Shown here piece by piece: positions 24,903 through 32,989 of a stretch of DNA of 64,000 nucleotides. The notes beneath the pieces are model-generated. The model did no database searches. It worked only from the letters and a program-made list of their open reading frames with translations, and was not told the origin of the DNA. Numbering within the stretch: position 1 is the stretch's first letter; the number at the start of each line of letters is the position of its first letter. The stretch is taken from contig NZ_BAAAUN010000001.1 in the NCBI RefSeq assembly GCF_039533965.1, positions 496,001 to 560,000 on the forward strand. The letters run 5' to 3'. The translations under genes and the position numbers were made by a program. The stretch is from Microbacterium luteolum. GTDB taxonomy: Bacteria > Actinomycetota > Actinomycetes > Actinomycetales > Microbacteriaceae.

Positions 24903-25718
24903 TCACCCGATGAGGCTCATGAAGTGGCCGACCTGAGCCTCGGTCGTGCCGGACGGGTTACGGAGGAAACCACCGTTCCCGGGCAGGAGCATCGCCAGCC
25001 AGAACGCCGCCCAGAGAGGCCGGTACGCGAGCATCCGCTCTCGCTCATCCGCCGACAACACGACGGCGACGGAGAGCGCGTCAGGATCGAACACTTTACC
25101 CAGGCGCCCGGCGAGATGCTCGACGTGATCGGCCAGATCGTACGCCGGATCGGTGAGTCCGCCGTCTTCGAAGTCGACGAGGCGGCACGTGCGGCCGTCC
25201 CAGAGGATGTTCGCGGGATTGAGGTCCGCGATTCCGAGCCCGACGAGTCGTGGGGTCGGCAGCGCGTCGGGACGGCTCAGCCATTCGCGCGCAGCCTCGA
25301 CGCCGTCGGCGACCCTTGCGGCGTCCTCGCACCGGGAGAGGTCGTACGTGTCGCTCAACCACGCGCTGAGCGCCTGGGGGAGACTCGAAGGGCCGTAACG
25401 GCGCTCCGCGATCCCGGCGGCCGCGATGTCCTCGACGGGAATGTTGTACAGTCGCCGCAGCACCCGCCCGAGGGAGGCGGTCTGCTCAGCGGTGAGCGGC
25501 TTGTCGCCGAGCGGCACGCCGGGCACGCGTTCCATGATCACCACGGGGTGGCCGTCTTCGGTCGCCTGCTCGAGTGGTCGCGGAGCAAGTCCCGGAGCCT
25601 GTTCCCAGACGAGCTGCAGGCAGCGCCACTCACGATCGGCTTCGCCGTCTGCCCAGCTCAGAAACCTTTTACGAACCACCGCGTCGGCGATCCGCAGATC
25701 GTGAGTGTGGGAAGGCAT
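24903..25718 (-). CDS. Aminoglycoside phosphotransferase (APH)-fold kinase
   Basis: A 271-residue kinase-like protein. PGLAPRPLEQATEDGHPVVIMERVPGVPLGD is the hinge region, RLVGLGIADLNPANILWDGRTCRLVDFEDGGLTDPAYDLADHVEH holds the catalytic D-x4-N (DLNPAN) and the metal-binding DFED. The Brenner HxD position is altered to AD (IADLNPAN), as in some fructosamine/choline-kinase-like paralogues. The start ATG 25718 is inside a longer open frame to 26498 that is antisense to the amidase gene and was rejected. The substrate is unknown; an antibiotic is only one option. Confidence 0.82.
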   Translation of the reverse strand: MPSHTHDLRIADAVVRKRFLSWADGEADREWRCLQLVWEQAPGLAPRPLEQATEDGHPVVIMERVPGVPLGDKPLTAEQTASLGRVLRRLYNIPVEDIAAAGIAERRYGPSSLPQALSAWLSDTYDLSRCEDAARVADGVEAAREWLSRPDALPTPRLVGLGIADLNPANILWDGRTCRLVDFEDGGLTDPAYDLADHVEHLAGRLGKVFDPDALSVAVVLSADERERMLAYRPLWAAFWLAMLLPGNGGFLRNPSGTTEAQVGHFMSLIG

Positions 25719-25790
25719 ACCGCACAGCCTAGGAGGGCCCTGCCTGAGTTCTTCGCGCAGGGTTCCAGCCGGCGAGTGTTGAATGGACAG

Positions 25791-27269
25791 ATGCACGACT
25801 CCCAGACGCCCGACTCCGCCGTCGGATCCCCGGGCCACAGCCGTCGTGGCTTTCTCATCGCTGCGGGCGCGGGAGTGACCGTGACCGCAGCCGGCATCTG
25901 GCTCAGCGCGACCCCCGGAGTCCAGGACGAGGCGATGCCCGGTGTGGACCCGGACAACCCGAGGGGTCTGCCACAGTACGATCCCGTCTACGACCGCGCG
26001 GTGAGAGGCCTCGAAGCACCTCTGGGGTTCGAGGACTGCGCCAATCCCACCACTCGGGCGACCCGCGATACGGCAGGTACCGACGGCCACGCGGTATCGC
26101 CAATCATCGACCGTTTCGTCATTCACCACACCGCTACGACCGCTGACCACCTGGACTTCTTCTCGCGGTGCAACAAACGATCCTCCGCGCCGACGTTCTA
26201 TCTGCGGCGCGACGGGTCGGTCATCGAGGTGATTCGCCCAGGCGCGAAACCGTCCTCGACGGGGGTCGACTGGAACTGGCGATCCGTGGCGGTAGAGACT
26301 CAGAACGACACGGGAGCGCCTGAGTACAGCGTCACCGAGGCACAGCTGGAGGAGCTCGCGCAGATGATCGCGTGGCTCGCGACCTTCGACGGCCAGACTC
26401 TGGACGGTGTACCGGTGTCGTTCACGATCGACCGGGAGCACGTCATCACACACCGGGAGACATGGTCGGGGACTGAATGCCCGGGCCCGTACCTGCAAGC
26501 ACGAGTGGACGACATCTGCCCGGTGCCATTAGACGTGTCACTCACGAACCCTTCTGACCCGGGGTTTGTCATTTCCGATGGCATAAGATCTGCCGGAGAT
26601 TGCGTCATTGCAGATGTCATTTCAGTCGGCGTCTCTCGAGGCGACGCCCAGAAATGTCCCTCGGCGGCGGGGGAGAGGGCCACAAACGTGCGAGACGTGC
26701 CCGACGGTGCGGCCGATGGCATCCGCGGTGCGCCGGACCCGGCCGCGCGGATTACGAACGCGAGGCGACGCCCCAGAGGAAGGTGTCCGCTCACATCGAG
26801 GCGCTGCGCTGTGCGTCAAGACGCCAACCGTGACCGGTTCGCCTATGACGGCTGGGGTCCCGTGAGGCGCTTCGGGGGAGCCGGAGGCTGCTCACGCACC
26901 CTTAGAAGCAGAGCCTCCAACTCCGAAGTCTCCTCATCGGTCAGGAGCCCGCCAGCCGATGACCTCTCGATGAGCTTTCGAGTGACCGCATCTACATCGA
27001 GCGACGTGTCGCCTATCTCAACGCCATCGAGGGCTCGCATCTCATTGGCCAACAGTTCGACAAGCAGGGCCACCCGACTCAGGCGGCGCCCGGCCTCGTC
27101 GGCGCTCATGGGCGGCAGGTCCTTAACAACGTCAACATCGGTCGACTCGTGCATGATGAGGCGCTCGGTCTTCGGCTCTTCGGGCTTGGCGAGCCGGCTT
27201 GTCAATCCGGCTGAAACTCTCTGCGACGTTCGCTTGACGAACGGGGCACCCCATCGCGTCCATGCATAA
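25791..27269 (+). CDS. Tat-exported N-acetylmuramoyl-L-alanine amidase, 3' end replaced by transposon
   Basis: The first 250 or so residues are a peptidoglycan amidase: a twin-arginine signal (HSRRGFLIAAGAGVTVTAAGIWLSA), then RFVIHHTATTADH (zinc His), FYLRRDGSVIEVIRPGA, NWRSVAVETQND, and ITHRETWSGTECPGPYLQARVDDI, the C-terminal zinc and catalytic region of an Amidase_2 domain. At about codon 249 the chromosomal sequence gives way to the left end of the mobile element. No stop occurs there, and the frame continues across transposon sequence to 27269, giving a predicted 492-residue fusion whose last 240 residues (Arg/Ser-rich, partly antisense to another gene) look meaningless. The catalytic domain seems complete, so the enzyme may work despite the fused tail. 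Confidence 0.75.
   Translation: MHDSQTPDSAVGSPGHSRRGFLIAAGAGVTVTAAGIWLSATPGVQDEAMPGVDPDNPRGLPQYDPVYDRAVRGLEAPLGFEDCANPTTRATRDTAGTDGHAVSPIIDRFVIHHTATTADHLDFFSRCNKRSSAPTFYLRRDGSVIEVIRPGAKPSSTGVDWNWRSVAVETQNDTGAPEYSVTEAQLEELAQMIAWLATFDGQTLDGVPVSFTIDREHVITHRETWSGTECPGPYLQARVDDICPVPLDVSLTNPSDPGFVISDGIRSAGDCVIADVISVGVSRGDAQKCPSAAGERATNVRDVPDGAADGIRGAPDPAARITNARRRPRGRCPLTSRRCAVRQDANRDRFAYDGWGPVRRFGGAGGCSRTLRSRASNSEVSSSVRSPPADDLSMSFRVTASTSSDVSPISTPSRARISLANSSTSRATRLRRRPASSALMGGRSLTTSTSVDSCMMRRSVFGSSGLASRLVNPAETLCDVRLTNGAPHRVHA
26536..26623. repeat. Left-end transposase-binding repeats
   Basis: Three inward-facing copies: TGTCACTC at 26536, TGTCATTTCC at 26567 and TGTCATTTCA at 26615, with a weaker GTCATTGC at 26604. 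The TGTCATTT sequence closely resembles the start of Tn5053/Tn402 terminal repeats. Confidence 0.7.
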
Positions 27270-27649
27270 ACGCCTCGGTCGACAGCGTAATCGACGGTAT
27301 TGTCCACCGCCCACCTGATGAGAGGGCCAAAGTCGTCTTCGAACTGCTGGCGCCTCCGCGCGTCTTCGCGCTCCCGCCGCCGCATACGCAGTTCGTAGTT
27401 CGCGCGGCTCAGCGCATCGTTCTCTTCGCTGAGCTCATCGCGTCTGCGGACGGCCGCATCGTGCTCATTGCGAGATACCGGGTGGCCGTCCTCGATGGAG
27501 ATGTCGTAGACGGCTCCGGAGTAGGTGCCGTTGGCGCGATGGCGTCCGCCTCCGCCTACCCGGTCGCCTGTAATGTCGGTGCCGTCCTTGCCGGTGCGCG
27601 GCAACTTGGCGGTGACGTAGTCGAAGCCGTCCGGTTCCTCTTTAGGCAT
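26843..27649 (-). CDS. Cargo protein of unknown function
   Basis: A 268-residue soluble protein, starting MPKEEPDGFDYVTAKLPRTGKDGTDITGD. A charged coiled coil (DELSEENDALSRANYELRMRRREREDARRRQQFEDDFGPLIRW) occupies the middle, then an aromatic segment (WAVDNTVDYAVDRGVYAWTRWGAPFVKRT) and helices rich in Leu at the C-terminus. I do not recognise a family. A good GGAGGGAG lies 6-7 nt before ATG 27649; the open frame further upstream is not protein-like. It is the first cargo gene inside the left end and may be transcribed alone. Confidence 0.7.
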   Translation of the reverse strand: MPKEEPDGFDYVTAKLPRTGKDGTDITGDRVGGGGRHRANGTYSGAVYDISIEDGHPVSRNEHDAAVRRRDELSEENDALSRANYELRMRRREREDARRRQQFEDDFGPLIRWAVDNTVDYAVDRGVYAWTRWGAPFVKRTSQRVSAGLTSRLAKPEEPKTERLIMHESTDVDVVKDLPPMSADEAGRRLSRVALLVELLANEMRALDGVEIGDTSLDVDAVTRKLIERSSAGGLLTDEETSELEALLLRVREQPPAPPKRLTGPQPS

Positions 27650-27891
27650 GGGACTCCCTCCCCGGGACGAGCGTATCGCGAGCGGGTCGTTGATTTGTGG
27701 CGAATGCAGCTCTGCCGCGTCCGTTAGCGTCACGGGTGCTTGCACACGCGAACATCTCGACCTCGCTAGGGCACGGTGTCCCTCATGCTTCGTGATGCTC
27801 GAACCGGCCGTTGGCGCGTGGTGGTGCGCGGATTGCCGACTGGCTGTGCGGCGGAGGACGCGCCAAACTAGGAGCGACGGAGAGGGGGCGC

Positions 27892-28554
27892 GTGAGCATC
27901 GACGACTATGTGACCGAAGACGGCAGCGGGTCGCTGAGAGATGCGTACGTTCGCGACCTCCTGCCTGCCTCCGGCATGCCCGTCAAGCTGCTCCTCATCT
28001 TTGAGTCGCCACACCTCGAGGAGGTAGCAGCGGGGACGCCGGTCGTCGGTGGCGCGGGTCAGAGCGCGCTCGAGTACCTGCTTGGGAACGCGACACGCGG
28101 CAGCCTTGGCGAGTTCGTCGACGCGATGCACACCGCCGGCGACTACCGCGTAGCCGTCATGAACGTGTCGAACGTCCCGCTGCAACCGCAGGCGTTCGAC
28201 GACGATGCAGGGCCATTGACGCCCGATGAGTGGAAGGTCATTGGTGCCGTCCGTGACTCCACAGCCAGGGAAGTCGATGGCACGATGACGCCCGAAGCCA
28301 ACCGCATCGGGACCATAATTCGTGATGGGCTGCAGGGCCGTGTGAGCCGACTGAAGTTCGAAAGCGGCACGGCAGTGGTGCTGTGCGGTGACTTCGTTCA
28401 GCGATTCGCTAGGAGGCTGACTGGCCTCCCTGGTGAGCCTCTTAAGGTCTTTCACCCCTCTCGCAATCTCTGGCTGAACAACCCGGATCGCGACGAACAC
28501 AAGACCTTGCGGAAGCTGTTCCTTACGAGCGCAACACCCCTCAACCAGCCCTGA
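27892..28554 (+). CDS. Uracil-DNA-glycosylase-superfamily-like protein
   Basis: A 220-residue protein. KLLLIFESPHLEEVAAGTPVVGGAGQSALEYLL matches the motif-A region of UDG-superfamily proteins (E-S-P at residues 38-40, then the PVVGGAG loop), and VVLCGDFVQRFARRL and FHPSRNLWL near the C-terminus match the later core strand and the H-P-S motif. A GTG start with GAGAGGGGG upstream is chosen. UDG-fold glycosylases remove altered bases; some mobile-element members act against phages with modified DNA, so a defence role is possible but only inferred. It stands alone in the left part of the transposon cargo. Confidence 0.6.
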   Translation: MSIDDYVTEDGSGSLRDAYVRDLLPASGMPVKLLLIFESPHLEEVAAGTPVVGGAGQSALEYLLGNATRGSLGEFVDAMHTAGDYRVAVMNVSNVPLQPQAFDDDAGPLTPDEWKVIGAVRDSTAREVDGTMTPEANRIGTIIRDGLQGRVSRLKFESGTAVVLCGDFVQRFARRLTGLPGEPLKVFHPSRNLWLNNPDRDEHKTLRKLFLTSATPLNQP

Positions 28555-28742
28555 CGACCGGCGCATCGCGCGACGCCGTCCATGACATAGCTACATGGCC
28601 GCTGTCTCGCGCGCGGCGTCGGTCACACCATGTAAGGACGTCCACCTTTGGGGATTCGAGCGCCCGTATCGATCATCAAGGCCCAGGAGTCCGCGGTCGA
28701 GCGGCTCACCGCCCTGCCGTAATTTGTCAGCAGTGTGCGGGT

Positions 28743-28748
28743 TAGGGT
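28743..28748 (+). promoter_or_regulatory. -10 box before the cargo membrane protein
   Basis: TAGGGT ends 7 nt before ATG 28756, the same leaderless geometry seen on the chromosome. Confidence 0.45.
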
Positions 28749-28755
28749 GAGTGTC

Positions 28756-29373
28756 ATGACTAGGCGTCAGCTACAAAGGACATGGGTGTCCGCGGGCATC
28801 GGTCTCATCGTCTGCGGGGTGGCTTGTGCTGTGCAGCCGACCTTGAATTCCCAAGTGTGGGTCGGGGTGCTCGCTGATGTGATCTTCGCGGCATCGGTGT
28901 TGTTATTTGCCATAGGGCTGTCTCGAGATGCGAGCGTGGTCGGGCGTGAGCCCGTAGGAGTCGCTGCCTTGGTGGTGGTGGGTGTCTGGCCATTTGTGTG
29001 GTCCGTCGTCACGCGGGTCGTGACTAGTGATCCGATTTCGCCGGCCGGGGGAAGTGCTCTCGGGTTCGTGGCTTTGCTGGTTCCTACTGCGGCGGGACTG
29101 CTTGCAGGCGTGCGGATCGTGCGATCTCGTGTAGTGCCCAATCCCTGGCGATGGGCACCTCTTTGGGTGTTGGGCGCCTACGTCTTCACGTGGGTGATCC
29201 CGCAGGTTGCTTTCGTCTCTCAAAGGCCCGAGGAACTCCAGAGCTTCGCTTCTCTGTTTCAAGCGCTCGCCACTCTCGCGACCCTTGCGGGAACGATGGG
29301 GTTAGGCATCCTTGCAGTCGCCCTCGCTGCGAGACAAAGACCTGAAAGCGTTGAGATTTTCCCCACGCAGTAG
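28756..29373 (+). CDS. Integral membrane protein, unknown function
   Basis: A 205-residue protein with about six transmembrane helices (WVSAGIGLIVCGVACAV; VLADVIFAASVLLFAIGL; VGVAALVVVGVWPFVWSVV; ALGFVALLVPTAAGLLAGV; PLWVLGAYVFTWVIPQVAF; ATLAGTMGLGILAVALAA). No family signature is recognised. ATG 28756 is preferred to GTG 28735 because a TAGGGT box overlaps the latter. The upstream 200 bp hold no gene. Confidence 0.65.
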   Translation: MTRRQLQRTWVSAGIGLIVCGVACAVQPTLNSQVWVGVLADVIFAASVLLFAIGLSRDASVVGREPVGVAALVVVGVWPFVWSVVTRVVTSDPISPAGGSALGFVALLVPTAAGLLAGVRIVRSRVVPNPWRWAPLWVLGAYVFTWVIPQVAFVSQRPEELQSFASLFQALATLATLAGTMGLGILAVALAARQRPESVEIFPTQ

Positions 29374-29506
29374 CAACAGTGGCGCGTCCAGCAAGCCACC
29401 GGTCTTGTCCCCCGAAGTACCTACAGCGGTCGCCGCGCGGCGTTGTTAGCCTGCCAAGAAGAAGGCTGCGCTAGCAGCTCTAAAGGCAATACCGGAGGGA
29501 AGATCA

Positions 29507-30178
29507 ATGAAGATCAAGACAACCTTGTCCGCGGGAGTGCTCGCCGTGGTTCTCGCCGCGATGGGCAGTCCCGCCTACGGGGAGGAGGCGCCATCACCCG
29601 ACGCGTTACCGATCGAAGGTGCCGAGTACACGCCCGTCGAGCCTATCGACGCCACGCTCGTGATCGATGGGAAGCCCGCGGACATCGCCGTCATGGCCGA
29701 CTTCGACCCTGAAGCGCCGGCACTCGTCTTCGACGAAACAGGCAACCCCGTCGCCGTCAGTGACATTGAACTCATCTACGCAGACGGGCAGACTGCGAAA
29801 GTCGAAGCCGTCGACACTACAAACAGGGCCGCGCTGGCCGGATGCAGCTGGTACTCATGGGTCGCCCCCGGAACGGGCACCTGGTACACCTCCGTGAACG
29901 GCTGTTCCTTTATCGGCCTCAACGCTGCAACCCAGGTCGGATACAGCTGGACCGTGGACAGCAACTCCTCCGGCTCCGCGTGTCTCAACGGTCGCGGATA
30001 CCAATACCTCACGTGGCCCGGCGGCGGAGGATACTCCGAACTCTGGGGCGGGATCGGCTGCGGGAGCGGCGGGGACTCCGGGGGCGACGCACTACCTTGG
30101 GGGAACGTCGCTTCCACGAAACGCATCAAGATGATCTCCTACTCCACCCCGAGCGGTTCGGCAGGAATGTTCCAGTAG
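29507..30178 (+). CDS. Secreted protein of unknown function
   Basis: A 223-residue protein with a clean Sec signal peptide (MKIKTTLSAGVLAVVLAAMGSPAYGEEA, cleavage after AYG). The mature part has a Pro/Asp-rich N-terminus (PIDATLVIDGKPADIAVMADFDPEAPALVFDETGNPV) and a Cys/Trp/Gly-rich C-terminus (CSWYSWVAPGTGTWYTSVNGCSF, GGGGYSELWGGIGCGSGG) with four cysteines that could form two disulfides. No known domain is visible. GGAGGG precedes the ATG. It is followed by a very strong hairpin. Confidence 0.75.
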   Translation: MKIKTTLSAGVLAVVLAAMGSPAYGEEAPSPDALPIEGAEYTPVEPIDATLVIDGKPADIAVMADFDPEAPALVFDETGNPVAVSDIELIYADGQTAKVEAVDTTNRAALAGCSWYSWVAPGTGTWYTSVNGCSFIGLNAATQVGYSWTVDSNSSGSACLNGRGYQYLTWPGGGGYSELWGGIGCGSGGDSGGDALPWGNVASTKRIKMISYSTPSGSAGMFQ

Positions 30179-30203
30179 AAGTCCGCGCTTCAAGAGCGCT
30201 ATC

Positions 30204-30249
30204 ACGATGGAGGGGTGCCACGGCAGTAGCCGTGGCACCCCTCCATCGT
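30204..30249 (+). terminator. Strong intrinsic terminator after the secreted protein
   Basis: A perfect 20-bp stem (30204-30223 with 30230-30249) and 6-nt loop CAGTAG sits 25 bp after the stop codon. Confidence 0.85.
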
Positions 30250-30445
30250 CGTAGTCGGTAGCTCCGACGGACCAGCCGGCCGCCGCGTGAGAACGGGGCT
30301 CACCCTCGTCCTTCCAGGGATCACCACCCAAGGCTGATCCGACTACACAGGACATGCGCGACCGCTCAGACACTGTCCGAGGCCTCCACCGAAGTCCTTC
30401 CGGCCGACCCTATCGGCAGCAGGATCGGCACGCGAAGCATCACCC

Positions 30446-30467
30446 GCCGTAAACGATCGTTTACGGC
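30446..30467. repeat. 22-bp palindrome, copy 1 (AAACGATCGTTT core)
   Basis: A perfect palindrome whose central 20 bases are CCGTAAACGATCGTTTACGG. Related copies lie at 32274, 39939 and 49417, all between gene modules inside the transposon. Possible recombination site or regulator target. Confidence 0.75.
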
Positions 30468-30637
30468 GTAGGCACGTGCATGATCCCTGGTCGGTCGACA
30501 CAAACGCTCCTCAGAACCACGATTCGGCAAGGGGTTCCGGCTGACCGCCGCCAGGGCGGCCGTGACGCATCTGCTCACTCGGATAGGTGAGCACGCCAAC
30601 CCCCGGCCGGTCTCGCCTTGTACTATCAACGTGGCAC

Positions 30638-30665
30638 AACTTGTGATAGGAATATGACACAAGTT
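30638..30665. promoter_or_regulatory. Putative operator of the GntR-linked operon
   Basis: AACTTGTG (30638-30645) and CACAAGTT (30658-30665) form an inverted repeat with 12-bp spacing 15 bp before the first gene of the operon that ends with a GntR regulator gene. Autoregulation is inferred. Confidence 0.6.
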
Positions 30666-30679
30666 CTGATGGAGGCGTG

Positions 30680-31717
30680 ATGTCGCACATGAGCATTCTT
30701 TCAATCGGCCCTGCCGACCTCATCGGCGCGGCGTTCTCGACACCGCTGGTCTCGTTGGCCATAGCCCTCGTCGTCGCTGGCCTCAGCCTTGCAATGTCCA
30801 AGGACGGCCGTGCAGGCAAAGCGGTCGCGGGACACGCGGATACTGCGACCCAGTCTCGTCACGCGTCTGAACGTCGAACTCTCGGCGCGACTGCGATCGC
30901 TATCGTGATCCTCTTTATCGTTGAGAACGTAGTTCGTGGCTACATTCTCAACACGGTGGACGTTGTCTCATGGTGGCGATTCGCGCTCTCGTTGTTCTGT
31001 GCGGCCCTCGGGCTCATCGTGCTCCTCGCTCTCGTGGTGACCCGCGGGACGACGCCGCCCGAGGTTCCTGTCGCGACCGCGCGTCGGACATGGATGACGT
31101 TCGGCCCGCGGGTGGGCATCATCGCGGCGTGTGTCGCCCTCGCGGCGCTTCTAGCCACAACCGTCTCGGCTGGGCTGACGTCATCGCCGGATGATCGCGG
31201 CCGATATATCTGGCTTGTGGTCCCGGTGCCGAACGAGGCGGCCATCGATCCGGTTCGTCACTGGTTCTATGGATGGGCATACGGGGTGCCTGTCCTTATT
31301 TGCCTGGCGTTGCTCGGAGCGGCGACCTGGTCAGTGCTGCATTTCAACGCTTCGCGTCCCTATCTCCGGCCGGAAACGGTGATCGACGAGAAGAGTGCAC
31401 GTTGCGAGATCGCCGCTGGTACCGTGCACGTTGCGTTGGCGGGGATCCTGATCGCTCTTGCGGGCGCGTGGCGTTTCATCGCGCGCTCCGGCACCGGATC
31501 GCAGCTCTTCATCAACGGCCAGAACGGCGGCGAGCCCTACGACATGACCTGGCGGTATGCGGAACTCGCTGCCGCAGGCGGGTGGATTGCACCCATTCTC
31601 GAGGTCATCGCGTTCGCCCTGTTGATTGTCGTCGCTGTCCGCGCCTTCAGTAGGCCGAATGGTGAATCTTCCAGAACCCAAGACGCGCTCACGACGAGCG
31701 ACGCATCGGCGCTGTGA
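30680..31717 (+). CDS. Multi-pass membrane protein, first gene of GntR-linked operon
   Basis: A 345-residue protein with about seven to eight transmembrane helices, including LIGAAFSTPLVSLAIALVVAGLSLAM, LGATAIAIVILFIVENVV, WWRFALSLFCAALGLIVLLALVVT, VGIIAACVALAALLATTV, YGVPVLICLALLGAATWSVL, VALAGILIALAGAWRFIA and GWIAPILEVIAFALLIVVAVRAF. An extracytoplasmic loop VVPVPNEAAIDPVRHWFYGW recalls DUF1648-type membrane proteins that often accompany YtrA-like regulators. GGAGG lies 4 nt before ATG 30680. The stop overlaps the next start by one base. Likely function is in envelope stress or export, but this is not established. Confidence 0.7.
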   Translation: MSHMSILSIGPADLIGAAFSTPLVSLAIALVVAGLSLAMSKDGRAGKAVAGHADTATQSRHASERRTLGATAIAIVILFIVENVVRGYILNTVDVVSWWRFALSLFCAALGLIVLLALVVTRGTTPPEVPVATARRTWMTFGPRVGIIAACVALAALLATTVSAGLTSSPDDRGRYIWLVVPVPNEAAIDPVRHWFYGWAYGVPVLICLALLGAATWSVLHFNASRPYLRPETVIDEKSARCEIAAGTVHVALAGILIALAGAWRFIARSGTGSQLFINGQNGGEPYDMTWRYAELAAAGGWIAPILEVIAFALLIVVAVRAFSRPNGESSRTQDALTTSDASAL

Positions 31718-32124
31718 TGGCAAACACAATCCCGGCGTCCACTGACGAGGGAAGCCCGACCCTCGATATCTACCGTCAGTTCCGAGGCCTCATCGTCTCA
31801 GGACAACTCGGCGTGAACGAGCGTCTTCCGACGGTGAGGCAAACCGCCAGTGACTTCGGCGTAGCCCCAGGAACCGCCGCGAAGGCCTACAAGATGCTTG
31901 AACACCAGGGACTCGTCGTCACACGCACCGCTGCCGGCACCCGCGTCGCCGACGCGGCCGCGCCTCTACCCCAACCGGTGATCCGACACATCCGTGATCT
32001 CGTTACCGCGGCGCAATCATCGGGCGCTCAGATCAACGACGTCATTGATGTCTTTCGCGTCACCTGGCAGACATACAGCGGAACAGTTGATGATGCGACA
32101 GCCCCACGAAAGAAAGCGCCATGA
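31717..32124 (+). CDS. GntR-family regulator, YtrA-type
   Basis: A 135-residue protein with an N-terminal winged helix of the GntR family (TLDIYRQFRGLIVSGQLGVNERLPTVRQTASDFGVAPGTAAKAYKMLEHQGLVVTRTAAGTRVAD) and only a short C-terminal helical part, as in the YtrA subgroup that usually regulates neighbouring transporters. It is translationally coupled to the membrane-protein gene (TGATG). It probably binds the AACTTGTG/CACAAGTT repeat upstream of the operon and represses it. Confidence 0.88.
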   Translation: MANTIPASTDEGSPTLDIYRQFRGLIVSGQLGVNERLPTVRQTASDFGVAPGTAAKAYKMLEHQGLVVTRTAAGTRVADAAAPLPQPVIRHIRDLVTAAQSSGAQINDVIDVFRVTWQTYSGTVDDATAPRKKAP

Positions 32125-32273
32125 ACGGGCAGTACCACGGCGTTCACCCCGCAGCGCTCTCGCTGCCGCCAACTTTTCGTGTCGCTATCCCCTTGTCTGA
32201 GCTGCAACCACCCGAGGCACAGCAAGCTCCTGTGCCTCCGTCCACAGATTCCTGATCTCAACGCCTTACGTCT

Positions 32274-32295
32274 GCCGGAAACGATCGTTTACGGC
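32274..32295. repeat. 22-bp palindrome, copy 2
   Basis: Same sequence as 30446-30467 with a single change (CCGGAAACGATCGTTTACGG in the centre). With copy 1 it brackets the GntR operon. Confidence 0.75.
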
Positions 32296-32396
32296 AAATG
32301 CGAGCTCGGGCGTCGGGCTCCGATTGTCGAATCAAATCCACGTCCATCGACCAGTCCCGTGACGGGATCCCAAACGGAAATCGCGTGCCGTCCCGG

Positions 32397-32560
32397 TTAC
32401 CGGTCGACGCCCGAGTTTTGCTTTACAGCTAGCCAGATGATGGGGTGCACGACTGAGATGAGAATCAGCAGCAGTGCCGATCCTCCAGAGGCCAAGATGA
32501 TCCATGCGTTAGTGCCGCCTAGGCGTTCCTGATCTGCAGCGAGGATGCCGGAAGTAAAAG
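32397..32560 (-). pseudogene. 3' fragment of a membrane-protein gene
   Basis: In one minus-strand frame the sequence reads GILAADQERLGGTNAWIILASGGSALLLILISVVHPIIWLAVKQNSGVDR before a TAA at 32397-32399: an apparent C-terminal transmembrane helix and charged tail. There is no plausible start; upstream the frame runs into an overlapping open frame. The middle part is duplicated in inverted orientation at 32983-33060. I treat it as a relic. Confidence 0.55.
32474..32551. repeat. 78-bp inverted repeat, left arm
   Basis: Inverted relative to 32983-33060, 71 of 78 positions identical. The two arms flank the gene at 32519-32989 almost exactly. Confidence 0.85.
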
Positions 32561-32989
32561 GACTGTCGCAACACCGATAGTCAGTACCCAGGACTCGAAG
32601 ATCGCGAACCTGCGGCGAACTCGCGTCCGCGTCTCAACGAGAGCCGCGACAGCGAGGATGCTCGCGGTCAGCAGGCTGCCGACGGTGACTGCCCACAGGA
32701 TCCATCCCAGAACCTGTGTACCTGCTGATCTCTCTCCGCAGGTGACGAGGAGCGGTGCGAACGTGTATTCGAAGTCGTCTGTGCATCTCATCTCTCGCGT
32801 CTGGAGCCACGAAGACAGCGAAACAAGGAGTGGAACAAGAACACTCACCGCGAGGGCCGCCCATCCGCAAAGGATGAGCGGCACCCAACGGCGACTGCCA
32901 GTAATCGAATGTCTGATCAGCAACTCCAGACATTCGCGGCTACCGTGCCGAAATCGCTGGAGCTCCAGCAAAGATCCGGGGTCCGGCAT
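32519..32989 (-). CDS. Small membrane protein between inverted repeats
   Basis: A 156-residue protein with three transmembrane helices (RRWVPLILCGWAALAVSVLVPLLVSL; VLGWILWAVTVGSLLTASILAVAALV; VLTIGVATVLLLPASSL) and a Cys-bearing extracytoplasmic loop (CTDDFEYTFAPLLVTCGERSAGTQ). No family is recognised. The ATG lies at the inner edge of the right arm of a 78-bp inverted repeat and the stop lies within the left arm, so its present ends may have been shaped by the duplication. A second relic of a similar protein overlaps its 3' end in another frame. Confidence 0.5.
   Translation of the reverse strand: MPDPGSLLELQRFRHGSRECLELLIRHSITGSRRWVPLILCGWAALAVSVLVPLLVSLSSWLQTREMRCTDDFEYTFAPLLVTCGERSAGTQVLGWILWAVTVGSLLTASILAVAALVETRTRVRRRFAIFESWVLTIGVATVLLLPASSLQIRNA

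Larger units (their letters stand above)
30179..30679. other. Intergenic region between secreted protein and GntR-linked operon
   Basis: These 500 bp contain the hairpin at 30204-30249, the palindrome at 30446-30467 and the inverted repeat at 30638-30665 just before the next gene. The rest shows no convincing coding capacity; the open frame on the minus strand (30366-30704) has atypical composition. Confidence 0.6.

Noticed and set aside
24111..25790. Upstream part of the long plus frame that contains the amidase
   Set aside because: It is antisense to the MFS and phosphotransferase genes; the amidase proper starts at 25791 with a Tat signal.
26562..26566. GGGTT as 5-bp target duplication for a left end at 26567
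   Set aside because: No GGGTT follows any right-end TGACA repeat.
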